Shown here: in pieces, positions 47,619 to 55,971 of the stretch
Layout: every line of letters begins with the position of its first letter
How positions within the stretch are numbered: position 1 is the stretch's first letter
NCBI RefSeq assembly: GCF_016428975.1
Contig: NZ_JAELTT010000008.1
Location: 43,670-107,669, forward strand
Origin: Dyella sp. ASV21
Lineage (GTDB): Bacteria; Pseudomonadota; Gammaproteobacteria; Xanthomonadales; Rhodanobacteraceae
Direction: 5' to 3'
Length of the DNA: 64,000 nucleotides
Position numbers and translations under genes: made by a program
The notes under the pieces: model-generated
Told to the model about the DNA's origin: nothing
The model's input: only the letters and a program-made list of their open reading frames with translations
The model's database searches: none

Positions 47619-48622
47619 ATTTGCCCAAGGGAAAGGATTTCCTGCCACCGTGGCCGCTGCGTAGCGGCCACGTGCAAACCATGCTCTCCTCCAGCGGCGT
47701 GCGTCGCCTGCTGTTGCCCAGGGCCGCGCAGACGGTGCTGCAGGGTGCCGAGGTGGTTACGGTCGATGGCGGCGATGGCGTGCGCCTCACCGGCGCCTAC
47801 ACCGCGCAGCGCGCGCAGCCGCAGTCGCGCGGCCTGGCGGTGTTGTTCCACGGCTGGGAAGGCAGCGTCGATTCCACCTATGTGCTGCAGACCGGCAGCC
47901 GCCTGCTGCGCGATGGCTGGGATGTCTTCCGGCTGAACTTCCGCGATCACGGCGATAGCCATGACCTCAACGAAGCGCTGTTCCACTCGTGCCGCATCGA
48001 TGAAGTGGTGCACGCGCTGGGCGATATCGCGCAGCGCTATCCCGGTCGGCCGATGGTATTGGCCGGGTTCTCGCTGGGCGGAAACTTCGCGCTGCGGGCG
48101 GCACTGCACGCGCCGGCCGCCGGCTTGCCGTTGAGCTACGCGTTGGCCGTGTGTCCGATCATCGACCCCAGCGAAGGCCTGTTCTCGCTGGAGGAAATCG
48201 CGCCATGGATCTACCAGGCGTACTTCATGCACAAGTGGCGGCGCTCGCTGAAGGCCAAGCAGGCGGCGTTCCCGCAGCATGAATATTTCGAGTTGGCCGA
48301 GCTCAAGCAGAATCTGCGCGGACTCACCGCCTCGCTGGTGGCGCGGCATACCGATTTCGGTTCGCTGGAAGCGTATCTGAACGGCTATTCCGTGGCGGGC
48401 CGCGCGCTGGATGCGCTGCACATTCCGGCCACCATCCTCACCGCGCGCGACGATCCCGTGATTCCCGTGGATGCGTTCGAGCGGCTGGAGCTGCCGGCCA
48501 ACGTCGAGCTGGATATTGCCCCTTACGGCGGCCATTGCGGTTTCATTCGCAGCTGGGACATGACCAGCTTCACCGACGATTACATCGCCGCGCGCTTCAA
48601 TGCCGTGGCGGCCAGCGCCTGA
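47615..48622 (+). CDS. YheT-like alpha/beta hydrolase
   Basis: 335 aa. AB-hydrolase-4 type: start region LPPWPLRSGHVQTMLSS, oxyanion region LFHGWEGSVDS, nucleophile elbow AGFSLGGNFALR (Ser), acid in ARDDPVIP, His in GGHCGF. Predicted carboxylesterase; natural substrate unknown. Coupled to the acyltransferase through an ATGA overlap, suggesting lipid metabolism. Confidence 0.9.
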   Translation: MNLPKGKDFLPPWPLRSGHVQTMLSSSGVRRLLLPRAAQTVLQGAEVVTVDGGDGVRLTGAYTAQRAQPQSRGLAVLFHGWEGSVDSTYVLQTGSRLLRDGWDVFRLNFRDHGDSHDLNEALFHSCRIDEVVHALGDIAQRYPGRPMVLAGFSLGGNFALRAALHAPAAGLPLSYALAVCPIIDPSEGLFSLEEIAPWIYQAYFMHKWRRSLKAKQAAFPQHEYFELAELKQNLRGLTASLVARHTDFGSLEAYLNGYSVAGRALDALHIPATILTARDDPVIPVDAFERLELPANVELDIAPYGGHCGFIRSWDMTSFTDDYIAARFNAVAASA

Positions 48623-48714
48623 ACCGGCGCCAGCGCCGTTGACAGTGGCAGGGGGCGCATCGAGGATGCGCCTTTCATCGCGGCATGGCGCCGCCCGTGG
48701 GGGAGAATGCGCAG

Positions 48715-49119
48715 ATGAGCACGCAGGCCAAGGGCAGCTTCGAAGTCACTCTCTCGCCACAACCGCCGCAGGACGGCGTGGGCGACCCCAGCGTGGGACG
48801 CATGGCGATCCATAAGCGCTTTCACGGTGACCTTGACGGTGAGGGCAACGGCCAGATGCTGGCGGTGGGCACCGCCGTGGACGGTTCGGCCGGCTACGTG
48901 GCGATGGAGCGGGTCAGCGGCAGCCTGCATGGCCGTCGTGGCAGTTTCGCGCTGCAACATAGCGGCACCTTGAATCGAGGCGCTGCGCAGCTGTTGGTTA
49001 CCATCGTGCCCGACTCGGGCACCGACGCATTGGCCGGCATCAGCGGCCAGTTGCAGATCATCATCGACAAGGGCGAGCACGCGTATGTGCTCGACTACAC
49101 CTTGCCGGACCAACCCTGA
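48715..49119 (+). CDS. DUF3224 domain protein
   Basis: 134 aa. DUF3224 pattern: GRMAIHKRFHGDLDGEGNGQ, AGYVAMERVSGSLHGRRGSF, LQHSGTLNRG, ending HAYVLDYTLP. Predicted all-beta, lipocalin-like small-molecule binder of unknown function. Start at 48715 has GGGGAGA upstream. Confidence 0.88.
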   Translation: MSTQAKGSFEVTLSPQPPQDGVGDPSVGRMAIHKRFHGDLDGEGNGQMLAVGTAVDGSAGYVAMERVSGSLHGRRGSFALQHSGTLNRGAAQLLVTIVPDSGTDALAGISGQLQIIIDKGEHAYVLDYTLPDQP

Positions 49120-49177
49120 TCTTTTCCCCGAGGGAGCGGCGGCGCTACGCTTTCGTCCTCCCTCACGGAGCCCCGCC

Positions 49178-50272
49178 ATGCGCAAGCTTATTTTCGCCCT
49201 GATCGGACTCGTTGCCACGCATGCGGCTTGCGCCGCACCGCAGCTGGAGCTATTGAGCCTGCCCAAGGGCTTTCATATCGCCGTGTACTCCGATCAGGTA
49301 CCGAATGCGCGCGAGATCGCGCTGGGCGCCAAGGGCACGGTATTCGTCGGCTCCAATAGCGCGGGTAAGGTCTATGCGCTGACCGACAGCAAGGGCGCGG
49401 GGCGCGCCGACAAGGTACGCGTAATCGCCAGCGGCTTGCAGTTGCCGGTGGGCGTGGCCTTTCGCAACGGCGACCTGTACATCTCGGCGGTGAGCAAGAT
49501 CCTGGTGCTGCGCGACATCGAGAATCACCTCGACAAGCCGCCGACCCCGGAAGTGGTGTACGACAAGTTTCCCACCGAGCAGCATCACGGCTGGAAGTTC
49601 ATCGCCTTCGGCCCGGACGGCAAGCTCTACGTACCCATCGGCGCGCCTTGCAACGTCTGCGACAAAGGCAAGGACTTCGCCAAGATCACCCGCATGAACG
49701 CCGACGGCAGCGGTCTGGAGGATGTCGCCTACGGCATCCGCAACACGGTGGGTTTCGACTGGCAGCCCGGCAGCAGGCAACTGTGGTTCACCGACAATGG
49801 CCGCGACCTGATGGGCGACGACATGCCCAGCGACGAACTCAACAAGCTCACCCGCATCGGCGAGCATTTCGGCTTCCCCTATTGCCACCAGGGCGACACG
49901 CTCGATCCGGAGTTCGGCCAGGGCAAGAGCTGCAAGAACTACACGCCGCCGGTACTCAAGCTGGGTGCGCACGTGGCTTCGCTGGGCATGCGCTTCTACG
50001 AAGGCGCCATGTTTCCGCCGAGTTACAAAGGCGCCATCATCATTGCCGAACACGGTTCGTGGAACCGCACCACCAAATCGGGCTACCGGGTGATGACGGT
50101 GCGCCTCAGCGGCGACAAGGTCGTGTCCTACGAGCCGCTGCTCGATGGTTTCGAGCAGGACGAAAAGGCCTGGGGACGCCCTGCCGACGTGCAGCCACTG
50201 CCCGATGGCAGCCTGCTGGTGAGCGACGATCTGGCCGGCGCGGTCTATCGCGTCACCTATGCCAAACCTTGA
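49178..50272 (+). CDS. Periplasmic PQQ-dependent sugar dehydrogenase-like (sorbosone dehydrogenase) protein
   Basis: 364 aa. Signal peptide to about residue 20 (MRKLIFALIGLVATHAACAA). Six-bladed propeller of the soluble quinoprotein dehydrogenase/Gdh-B type: EQHHGWKFIAFGPDGKLYVP, GAPCNVCDKG, DWQPGSRQLWFTDNGRD, IIAEHGSWNRTTKSGYRV. Probably oxidises a sugar or related alcohol, though many homologues are untested. The frame extends upstream past the DUF3224 stop; the ATG at 49178 is set by the signal peptide. Confidence 0.87.
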   Translation: MRKLIFALIGLVATHAACAAPQLELLSLPKGFHIAVYSDQVPNAREIALGAKGTVFVGSNSAGKVYALTDSKGAGRADKVRVIASGLQLPVGVAFRNGDLYISAVSKILVLRDIENHLDKPPTPEVVYDKFPTEQHHGWKFIAFGPDGKLYVPIGAPCNVCDKGKDFAKITRMNADGSGLEDVAYGIRNTVGFDWQPGSRQLWFTDNGRDLMGDDMPSDELNKLTRIGEHFGFPYCHQGDTLDPEFGQGKSCKNYTPPVLKLGAHVASLGMRFYEGAMFPPSYKGAIIIAEHGSWNRTTKSGYRVMTVRLSGDKVVSYEPLLDGFEQDEKAWGRPADVQPLPDGSLLVSDDLAGAVYRVTYAKP

Positions 50273-50330
50273 GGTGGCGCCTTGCGTGGCGCCGCTTGTT
50301 TTCTTTCGATGATGTACCAGGAGAATCGCC

Positions 50331-50951
50331 TTGCAACTGCGCAGTGACAACTTCGAGCATGGTCAGCCGATACCGGCCAAGTTGGCCTTCGGCAAGCCGG
50401 GGTCGCCGGTCGCGCTATCGGACAACCTGAGTCCGCATCTGGCATGGAAGGACGCCCCGCGCGCCACGCGTTCGTTCGTGCTCACCTGCATCGACTTCGA
50501 CGTGCCCAGTAAGCCCGATGACGTCAACCAGGCCGGGCGCACCGTGCCGGCGGATCTGCCGCGCGTGGAATTCGTCCACTGGCTGATGGCCAATATTCCA
50601 CCCGAATGCGGCGAGCTGGCCGAAGGTGCGTGCAGCGACGGCATCGTGGCGCGCGGCAAGCGCGCACCCTATGGTCCGCCGGGCAGCGTGCAAGGCATCA
50701 ACGATTACACCGGCTGGTTCGCGGGTGACGCCGATATGCGCGGCGAATACCTGGGCTATGACGGTCCGTGTCCGCCGTGGAACGACTCCATCGTGCATCA
50801 CTATCACTTCCGCCTGTATGCGTTGGATGTGGACAACCTGCGGCTCGCCGACGGATTCACCGTGGCGGAACTGCGCGCGGCGATGGACGGCCATGTGCTG
50901 GCCGAAGCGGAAGTAATGGGTACCTATGCCATCAACGCCGCGGCCGCCTGA
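50331..50951 (+). CDS. YbhB/YbcL family (PEBP-like) protein
   Basis: 206 aa from a TTG at 50331 with CAGGAGAA 7-8 bp upstream. The family's ligand pocket motifs are present (VLTCIDFDVPS, EFVHWLMANIP, GINDYTGWFAG, HHYHFRLYALD). Related to phosphatidylethanolamine-binding proteins; cellular role unknown. No signal peptide is visible. Confidence 0.88.
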   Translation: MQLRSDNFEHGQPIPAKLAFGKPGSPVALSDNLSPHLAWKDAPRATRSFVLTCIDFDVPSKPDDVNQAGRTVPADLPRVEFVHWLMANIPPECGELAEGACSDGIVARGKRAPYGPPGSVQGINDYTGWFAGDADMRGEYLGYDGPCPPWNDSIVHHYHFRLYALDVDNLRLADGFTVAELRAAMDGHVLAEAEVMGTYAINAAAA

Positions 50952-51082
50952 ACGGTTCATCGACGAAGCGTGAACAGGGCACAACGGAGTGGGATTGTCA
51001 GTCTTTCTTCACGCTCACAAGGCATGGCCTGTGGGTGAATGGGTTGAGGCGAAACGCTGCCCCGACCTAGAGGAATGTATCC

Positions 51083-51238
51083 ATGCTCCACTACGCCCTG
51101 GTATTTCTGGTCATTGCCATCATTGCGGCATTGTTCGGGTTCACCGGTATTGCCGGTACCGCGGCAGGCATCGCGAAGATTCTGTTCATCATCTTCCTGA
51201 TCCTTGCGGTGATCGCGTTCTTCCGGCGCGCGAGCTGA
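51083..51238 (+). CDS. DUF1328 (YtjA-like) small membrane protein
   Basis: 51 aa: [20 protein letters not shown], a Gly-rich turn ([12 protein letters not shown]), then a second helix ending AFFRRAS. Two transmembrane segments and this sequence are diagnostic of DUF1328. GAGGAA precedes the ATG. Often linked to stress and stationary phase; function unknown. Sits just upstream of a YqjD/YqjE-like operon. Confidence 0.9.
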   Translation: MLHYALVFLVIAIIAALFGFTGIAGTAAGIAKILFIIFLILAVIAFFRRAS

Positions 51239-51332
51239 GTGGTGGCGCAGCGAAGCGGAAACGCTTCGCTGCGCGCCCAACGGGTGATATTGGCTACAGT
51301 GGAATCCTTCCACTGCCGCATTGGAGATCGAC

Positions 51333-51698
51333 ATGAGTAAGCAAGTCCAGGCGCACGAAGAAAACGGCGCCGCCGAACGCATCGAGGAGCGCGCCGAGCG
51401 CATCAAGCAGGCAACCTCCAGTGCGGTCAATACCACCAAGGACGCCGTGGACCGCGCCGCCGATCACGTCGAGGAAGGCTTGCACCGTGCCACCGACAAG
51501 GCTGCCGACGCGGCGACCCGCGCCTCCGCCAAAGCCGAGGAATACCGCGAGCGTTCGCGTGAGGTTTATGACGATGCGGTGGACCGCGCCGACGAATGGC
51601 TGGAACGCGCACGCGACTACGTTCGCGAAAAGCCAGTGCAGTCGGTGGCCATCGCCCTTGGCGCTGGCTGGCTGTTAGGCCGCATACTTCGTCGCTGA
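51333..51698 (+). CDS. ElaB/YqjD family (DUF883) protein
   Basis: 121 aa. Long charged Ala-rich helix (residues 5-95, many Glu/Arg/Asp/Lys) and a C-terminal membrane helix (VREKPVQSVAIALGAGWLLG). YqjD-type proteins anchor to the inner membrane by this tail and bind ribosomes in stationary phase in E. coli. GGAG lies upstream of the ATG at 51333; a TTG at 51321 is an alternative. Confidence 0.85.
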   Translation: MSKQVQAHEENGAAERIEERAERIKQATSSAVNTTKDAVDRAADHVEEGLHRATDKAADAATRASAKAEEYRERSREVYDDAVDRADEWLERARDYVREKPVQSVAIALGAGWLLGRILRR

Positions 51699-51719
51699 CG
51701 CTAGCGACGAGGACAGCGG

Positions 51720-52187
51720 ATGGACCAGACCGGACGCGACGACGCGCCCGCCTCCCCCGGGGAGACGCCGGCACCGCCTCCGCCGCCCGGCCTGCTCGAC
51801 GATGTCGGCCGCCTCGGGCGAGCCGTTCATACGTTGTTTGGCGCCCAGTTGCGCCTGCTGGCGGCCGAGCTGGGTCTGGCCCGCGCGGCGGTGCACTGGA
51901 TGCTGGCCGCGGCCCTGGTGGCCATGGTCGCTGGCGTGGGCCTGGGCCTGACCTTGCTGGGGTTGATCGGCTGGCTGCTGGCGCAATGGTTCCACTCCTG
52001 GACCTGGGCGCTGGTGGTGTTGGCGCTGATGGAACTGGGTTTCCTGTTAGGCGCGATCCTGCTGTTCCGCCGTTGCATGCATTGGCTGAGTTTGCCCGCG
52101 ACGCGAAGCGAGTGGAGTGCGATGATGCGCGAGACCCTGCATCGTCCCGAGCCGCAGGGCGAGTCCCGTCCGGAGGACAACCCATGA
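51720..52187 (+). CDS. YqjE-like phage-holin-superfamily membrane protein
   Basis: 155 aa. Pro-rich N-terminus, then two membrane helices (about 60-90 and 95-118) as in the Holin-X/YqjE family, and a charged tail. Follows the YqjD-like gene by 21 bp and overlaps the next start by 4 bp, reproducing the yqjD-yqjE-yqjK order of E. coli. Function unknown; the holin label reflects fold only. Confidence 0.78.
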   Translation: MDQTGRDDAPASPGETPAPPPPPGLLDDVGRLGRAVHTLFGAQLRLLAAELGLARAAVHWMLAAALVAMVAGVGLGLTLLGLIGWLLAQWFHSWTWALVVLALMELGFLLGAILLFRRCMHWLSLPATRSEWSAMMRETLHRPEPQGESRPEDNP

Positions 52188-52474
52188 GTCTGCTCAAACA
52201 GCGGCATGCGGTGCGCATGGCGCAGAGCCGCGTGCAAAGCGCCCGCCACGCGGTAGCCGAGCCGGCGCAGGCGTTGCTGTCGCGTGGCGAGCGCAACCCG
52301 CTCACCACGGTGGGCCTGGCGGCCGGCGCTGGCTTTGTGTTGGGCAAGCTCAACGTCCATCCGCTGCGGGTGCCTGGCCTCGGCGCGCTGCTCAGCGGCA
52401 CCGCGGCCGAAATCGTGGGGCAGGCGGTGAATTTGGTGGCCGAATTCGCGCAGGACAGCGTCGACCCCTCATGA
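52184..52474 (+). CDS. Small protein in the YqjK position
   Basis: 96 aa. Basic helical N-terminal half (MSLLKQRHAVRMAQSRVQSA) and a Gly/Ala-rich, moderately hydrophobic C-terminal half (TTVGLAAGAGFVLGKL). It takes the place of yqjK in the operon, but sequence similarity to YqjK is not obvious. ATGA overlap upstream and 4-bp overlap with the next gene. Confidence 0.72.
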   Translation: MSLLKQRHAVRMAQSRVQSARHAVAEPAQALLSRGERNPLTTVGLAAGAGFVLGKLNVHPLRVPGLGALLSGTAAEIVGQAVNLVAEFAQDSVDPS

Positions 52475-53643
52475 TCCAGCCTGGACCCTCCGACACGCCC
52501 GCCACCTCCGGTGACGCGGTGGGCACGCCGATACCTGCGGTTCCTGGCCTCGGCCTGCGCGAACCGCGCGGCACTCACGTGCGCGTGCAGCGCACGCGCA
52601 GCGCCCACCGCCATCTGCGCGCCATCCGCGTGATGCTTGGCCTGCTGCTGATGCTGGCGCTGATGTACACGGTGACCCTGACCAAGGGCTTGTTGATTCC
52701 GCTGGTACTGGCGGCATTCATCGGCCTGGCGCTCAACCCCATCGTGGCCAGCGGGGCGCGCATCGGTTTGCCGCGCTGGCTGTGCGCGAGTGTATTGATG
52801 CTGGGCCTGATCGCAGGCATCGGCAGCGGTATTGGTTTGCTGAGCCAACCCGCGTTGGGCTGGTTCCACGAAGCGCCATCGGCCATACGCGGCTTCCTGC
52901 CCAAGCTCAAGGCCATCATGCAGCCGCTGGAAGCGGCCAGTCGCGCCACGCAAAGCCTGGTGGCGGGGCAAAACCTGCGCGCGCCGCAGCCCAATCCCAG
53001 TGCCATGGCCATCAGTGCATGGGATGTGGTCGCCACCACACCCAAGGTGCTGGCGGCCGTGCTCACCGTGGTCTTGCTGGTGTTTTTCTTTCTGGTGTAC
53101 GGCGACCTGTTGCTGCGGCGGCTGGTCGAGGCCTCGCCCGGTTTTGGCTATAAACGCCATGCAGTGGCGATCGTGCGCAGTATTCAGAGCGAGGTTTCGC
53201 GCTACATCCTCACCACCACGCTCATCAATCTGATGTTGGGCAGCATCACCGCCTGCATGCTGTGGCTGTATCACATGCCCGATCCGCTCCTGTGGGGCGC
53301 GGTAGCCATGCTGGCCAATTTCATTCCCTACGTCGGCGCCATCACCACCACCACGGTGCTCGCCCTGGTGGGCCTGATGAACTTCAACGATGCCGGCTCC
53401 GCGCTGCTCCCCGCGTTGACCTTCGCCGGAATCACCGCCGTGGAGGGCAACCTCATCACCCCGATGATCCAGGGTCATCGCATGCGCTTGAGCCCGATCG
53501 CGATCCTGTTGTGGCTGCTGATCTGGGGCTGGCTATGGGGTATTCCCGGCGCATTGCTGGCGGTGCCGATGCTGACCAGCGCCAAGCTGGTCGCCGAACG
53601 CGTGCGTGGCTGGCGCTGGTTCGCGCTGATGGTGCAGCGATGA
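52471..53643 (+). CDS. AI-2E family (PerM/TqsA-like) transporter
   Basis: 390 aa. Eight hydrophobic helices; typical family stretches AAFIGLALNPIVASGARIGL, LLVFFFLVYGDLLLRRL, LWGAVAMLANFIPYVGAITT and AVEGNLITPMIQGHRMRLSP. Members export autoinducer 2 or act as Na+/H+ antiporters or permeases of unknown substrate. Start and stop both overlap neighbours by 4 bp, so it belongs to the YqjDE-like operon. Confidence 0.9.
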   Translation: MIQPGPSDTPATSGDAVGTPIPAVPGLGLREPRGTHVRVQRTRSAHRHLRAIRVMLGLLLMLALMYTVTLTKGLLIPLVLAAFIGLALNPIVASGARIGLPRWLCASVLMLGLIAGIGSGIGLLSQPALGWFHEAPSAIRGFLPKLKAIMQPLEAASRATQSLVAGQNLRAPQPNPSAMAISAWDVVATTPKVLAAVLTVVLLVFFFLVYGDLLLRRLVEASPGFGYKRHAVAIVRSIQSEVSRYILTTTLINLMLGSITACMLWLYHMPDPLLWGAVAMLANFIPYVGAITTTTVLALVGLMNFNDAGSALLPALTFAGITAVEGNLITPMIQGHRMRLSPIAILLWLLIWGWLWGIPGALLAVPMLTSAKLVAERVRGWRWFALMVQR

Positions 53644-54107
53644 GCACGCAGGTGACGGTGCGTGCGCTGCGCAAGCGTGACCACGACGCCTGGAAATCGC
53701 TATGGGATGGTTACAACGCTTTCTATGGCCGCAGTGGCGCCACCGCGTTGCCCGACGACATCACGCAAACCACCTGGGCCCGTTTCTTCGACGATGACGA
53801 ACCGGTGCACGCACTGGTGGCCGAGAGCGAGGGCGTGCTGCTCGGGCTGGCGCACTACCTGTTCCATCGCAGCACCACCAGCATCGCGCTCAGTTGTTAT
53901 ATGCAGGACCTGTTTACCGTGGCCGCCGCACGCGGCCGTGGCGTAGGCCGCGCGCTGATCGAGGCGGTATATGCGCGTGCCGCCCAAGCCGGCTCGCCGC
54001 GCGTGTACTGGCAGACGCACGAGAGCAACGCCGTGGCCATGCGGTTGTACGACCGCGTGGCCGACCGATCCGGCTTCGTCGTGTATCGGAAGCTGTTGGC
54101 GGGTTGA
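53640..54107 (+). CDS. GNAT family N-acetyltransferase
   Basis: 155 aa. Acetyl-CoA binding motif AARGRGVGRALIEAVYARA (about 100-118), preceded by CYMQDLFTV and followed by WQTHESNAVAMRLYDRVAD. Substrate unknown; the sequence resembles small-molecule or amino-group acetyltransferases. Overlaps the AI-2E gene by 4 bp; last gene of this run. Confidence 0.9.
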   Translation: MSTQVTVRALRKRDHDAWKSLWDGYNAFYGRSGATALPDDITQTTWARFFDDDEPVHALVAESEGVLLGLAHYLFHRSTTSIALSCYMQDLFTVAAARGRGVGRALIEAVYARAAQAGSPRVYWQTHESNAVAMRLYDRVADRSGFVVYRKLLAG

Positions 54108-54126
54108 TGGTGGCGAGACGCGGCGA

Positions 54127-55104
54127 TCAGTGATCGATGCCGTGTGCTTTCAACACCTCGCTGATGTCGAAGCGCCAGATATTGCGTGAGCCGTTGAGCG
54201 GATCGGCCAGGCGTCGCTGCAACGATTGAAGGTCATCGCGCGGCTTGGGAAACGACACGGCATCTCGGCGATTGCTGGAGAGGAACAGTTCGCCAAAGTG
54301 ACGGCCCAGCGATGGCGCATTCTCCAACTGCGGGCTATTCACATCGCCGTCCACATGGATCGGTTTGCCCCAATGACCATCGGCGTCGCGAAAGGCGATA
54401 TAGATATCGGCGCTGCCCAGCGAATCGCCTTCGTTGCCGGCGAACAAAAGAAAGCGTTGCTCGGGATCGATCGCCGGGTCCATGCGATTGCGCGATACGT
54501 CGCCCAGATCCACGCGCTCCGGCGCGGCATAGCCGTGGGTTGTGCGGCGTGCCACATAGATCTGGTACGCCTTGCCCGAATCCTCGCGATGCGCGGAGAA
54601 ATAGATATCACCATTGGCGGCGATGGATGGGTTGTAGATCATCGCGCCGTCGTTGAGCGCGCCGTCCACATGCACCGGCTCGCCCCAGCGGCCATCGCGC
54701 TGGCGTTCCACGTACCAGAGATTCTTGCCGGGGAAATGCTGTCCGCTCATTTCCGCTACCAGCGGTGCGTCCCCCGGATGCGGCGGCCGGTTGGAGACAA
54801 AGTAGAGCCGTTGACCGTCCGGCGACAGGGACGGTTCGGAGTCGTGCCATTGCCCGGAGAAGGGCGCCACTTCCGGCGTGGACCACTGCGCGCCCTGACG
54901 ATGTGCAACCAGGATGGTGTCATCCCGCTCGGCAAAGTCCGAGCGCATGAAATACAGCGTGTTGCCATCCGGCGTGAGCGTGGCGGAGGTTTCCTGTCCG
55001 CCGGTGGATATCACCCCGGGGCCGACCAGTTCGCCGGCGCTGGCGCCCGTAGCGATCAAGGCAAGGGCGCAGGCCAGGCTGCGGGCAAGCAGGTTCGACG
55101 ACAT
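54127..55104 (-). CDS. Secreted PD40/TolB-like beta-propeller protein
   Basis: 325 aa. Signal peptide MSSNLLARSLACALALIATG, cleavage near ASAGE. PD40 repeats with SPDG/TPDG and Y/F-F-x-S patterns: ATLTPDGNTLYFMRSD, SEPSLSPDGQRLYFVSNR, SADIYIAFRDADGHWGKP. Probably a periplasmic scaffold; no catalytic motif seen. Convergent with the GNAT gene. Confidence 0.85.
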   Translation of the reverse strand: MSSNLLARSLACALALIATGASAGELVGPGVISTGGQETSATLTPDGNTLYFMRSDFAERDDTILVAHRQGAQWSTPEVAPFSGQWHDSEPSLSPDGQRLYFVSNRPPHPGDAPLVAEMSGQHFPGKNLWYVERQRDGRWGEPVHVDGALNDGAMIYNPSIAANGDIYFSAHREDSGKAYQIYVARRTTHGYAAPERVDLGDVSRNRMDPAIDPEQRFLLFAGNEGDSLGSADIYIAFRDADGHWGKPIHVDGDVNSPQLENAPSLGRHFGELFLSSNRRDAVSFPKPRDDLQSLQRRLADPLNGSRNIWRFDISEVLKAHGIDH

Positions 55105-55206
55105 GAGTCATGCTCCTTATCGACACGTCGGATCGGAAGTGCCGCAGTCTGAGCAGGGTGTCGCGTGCCAAACAGTGCCTGAAGACACCATGCCAATCGG
55201 GCTAAC

Positions 55207-55971
55207 TCACCAATCGATGCGCTGCCGGTCGCGGAAGAATCCACCGCTGATCGAGGGTCGCGACGGCAGCGTAGCCGCCCATACGATGCCGGCGGCACCT
55301 TCGGCCACCGGCCGACCGCCGTGTCCGCCCATATCGGTGGCGACCCAGCCCGGACACACCGCATTGATAAGGATGCCGCTGCCGGCCAACTCCGCCGCGA
55401 GCATGCGCGTGTGGCTGTTGAGCGCCGCCTTGGACACGCGATACGCCGGACAATCGCTGCCTTCGCTGGCGATGGCGCCGCAACCGCTGGAGACATTCAC
55501 GATGCGTCCGTAGCCGTGTCGCTGCATCAACGGAAGCATTGCTTCGGTGAGTCGCCACGCACCGAGCAAGTTGGTCTCCAAGGCCTGGCGCACCAGATCC
55601 AGGCTTACGGACGACGGCTGGTCATCGATATCGAAATACGCGCCCGCGTTGTTGATAAGGATATCCAAGCGACCGAACTCGCCCTGGATGCGCGCGGCGA
55701 GTTCCGCTACATCCTGCGCGGAGGTCACATCCAGCGATACCGGCACCACCACGCCGCCTTCGCGTCGCAGGGTGCGCGCAGCCTGCTCGCCGCGCAGGCT
55801 GTGACGCGCGCCCAACAACACGGTGATGCCCTGGGCGGCGAGCTGGCGCGACACTTCGAAACCCAGGCCACGGTTGCCGCCGCTGACCAGCGCGATGCGC
55901 TGGGCCAGCACCGGCTCGGCTGCCACTCCGCGGCGTCGCGCGGGCCGACCCGGAAACGCCACGGCATTCAT
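55207..55971 (-). CDS. Short-chain dehydrogenase/reductase
   Basis: 254 aa. NAD(P)-binding VSGGNRGLGFEVSRQL, DILINNAGAYF, catalytic Ser in VNVSSGCGAI and the Y-x-x-x-K of AYRVSKAALN. NADP-type SDR; substrate unknown. Start at 55971 overlaps the stop of the outer-membrane efflux gene by 4 bp, so it is the last gene of the RND operon. The open frame extends upstream into that gene, but the ATG overlap is the natural start. Confidence 0.88.
   Translation of the reverse strand: MNAVAFPGRPARRRGVAAEPVLAQRIALVSGGNRGLGFEVSRQLAAQGITVLLGARHSLRGEQAARTLRREGGVVVPVSLDVTSAQDVAELAARIQGEFGRLDILINNAGAYFDIDDQPSSVSLDLVRQALETNLLGAWRLTEAMLPLMQRHGYGRIVNVSSGCGAIASEGSDCPAYRVSKAALNSHTRMLAAELAGSGILINAVCPGWVATDMGGHGGRPVAEGAAGIVWAATLPSRPSISGGFFRDRQRIDW

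Noticed and set aside
51720..52187. Prophage remnant suggested by the holin-like fold
   Set aside because: YqjE-type proteins share this fold in ordinary chromosomal operons; the order with YqjD-like and a third small gene matches the housekeeping arrangement and no phage genes are near.
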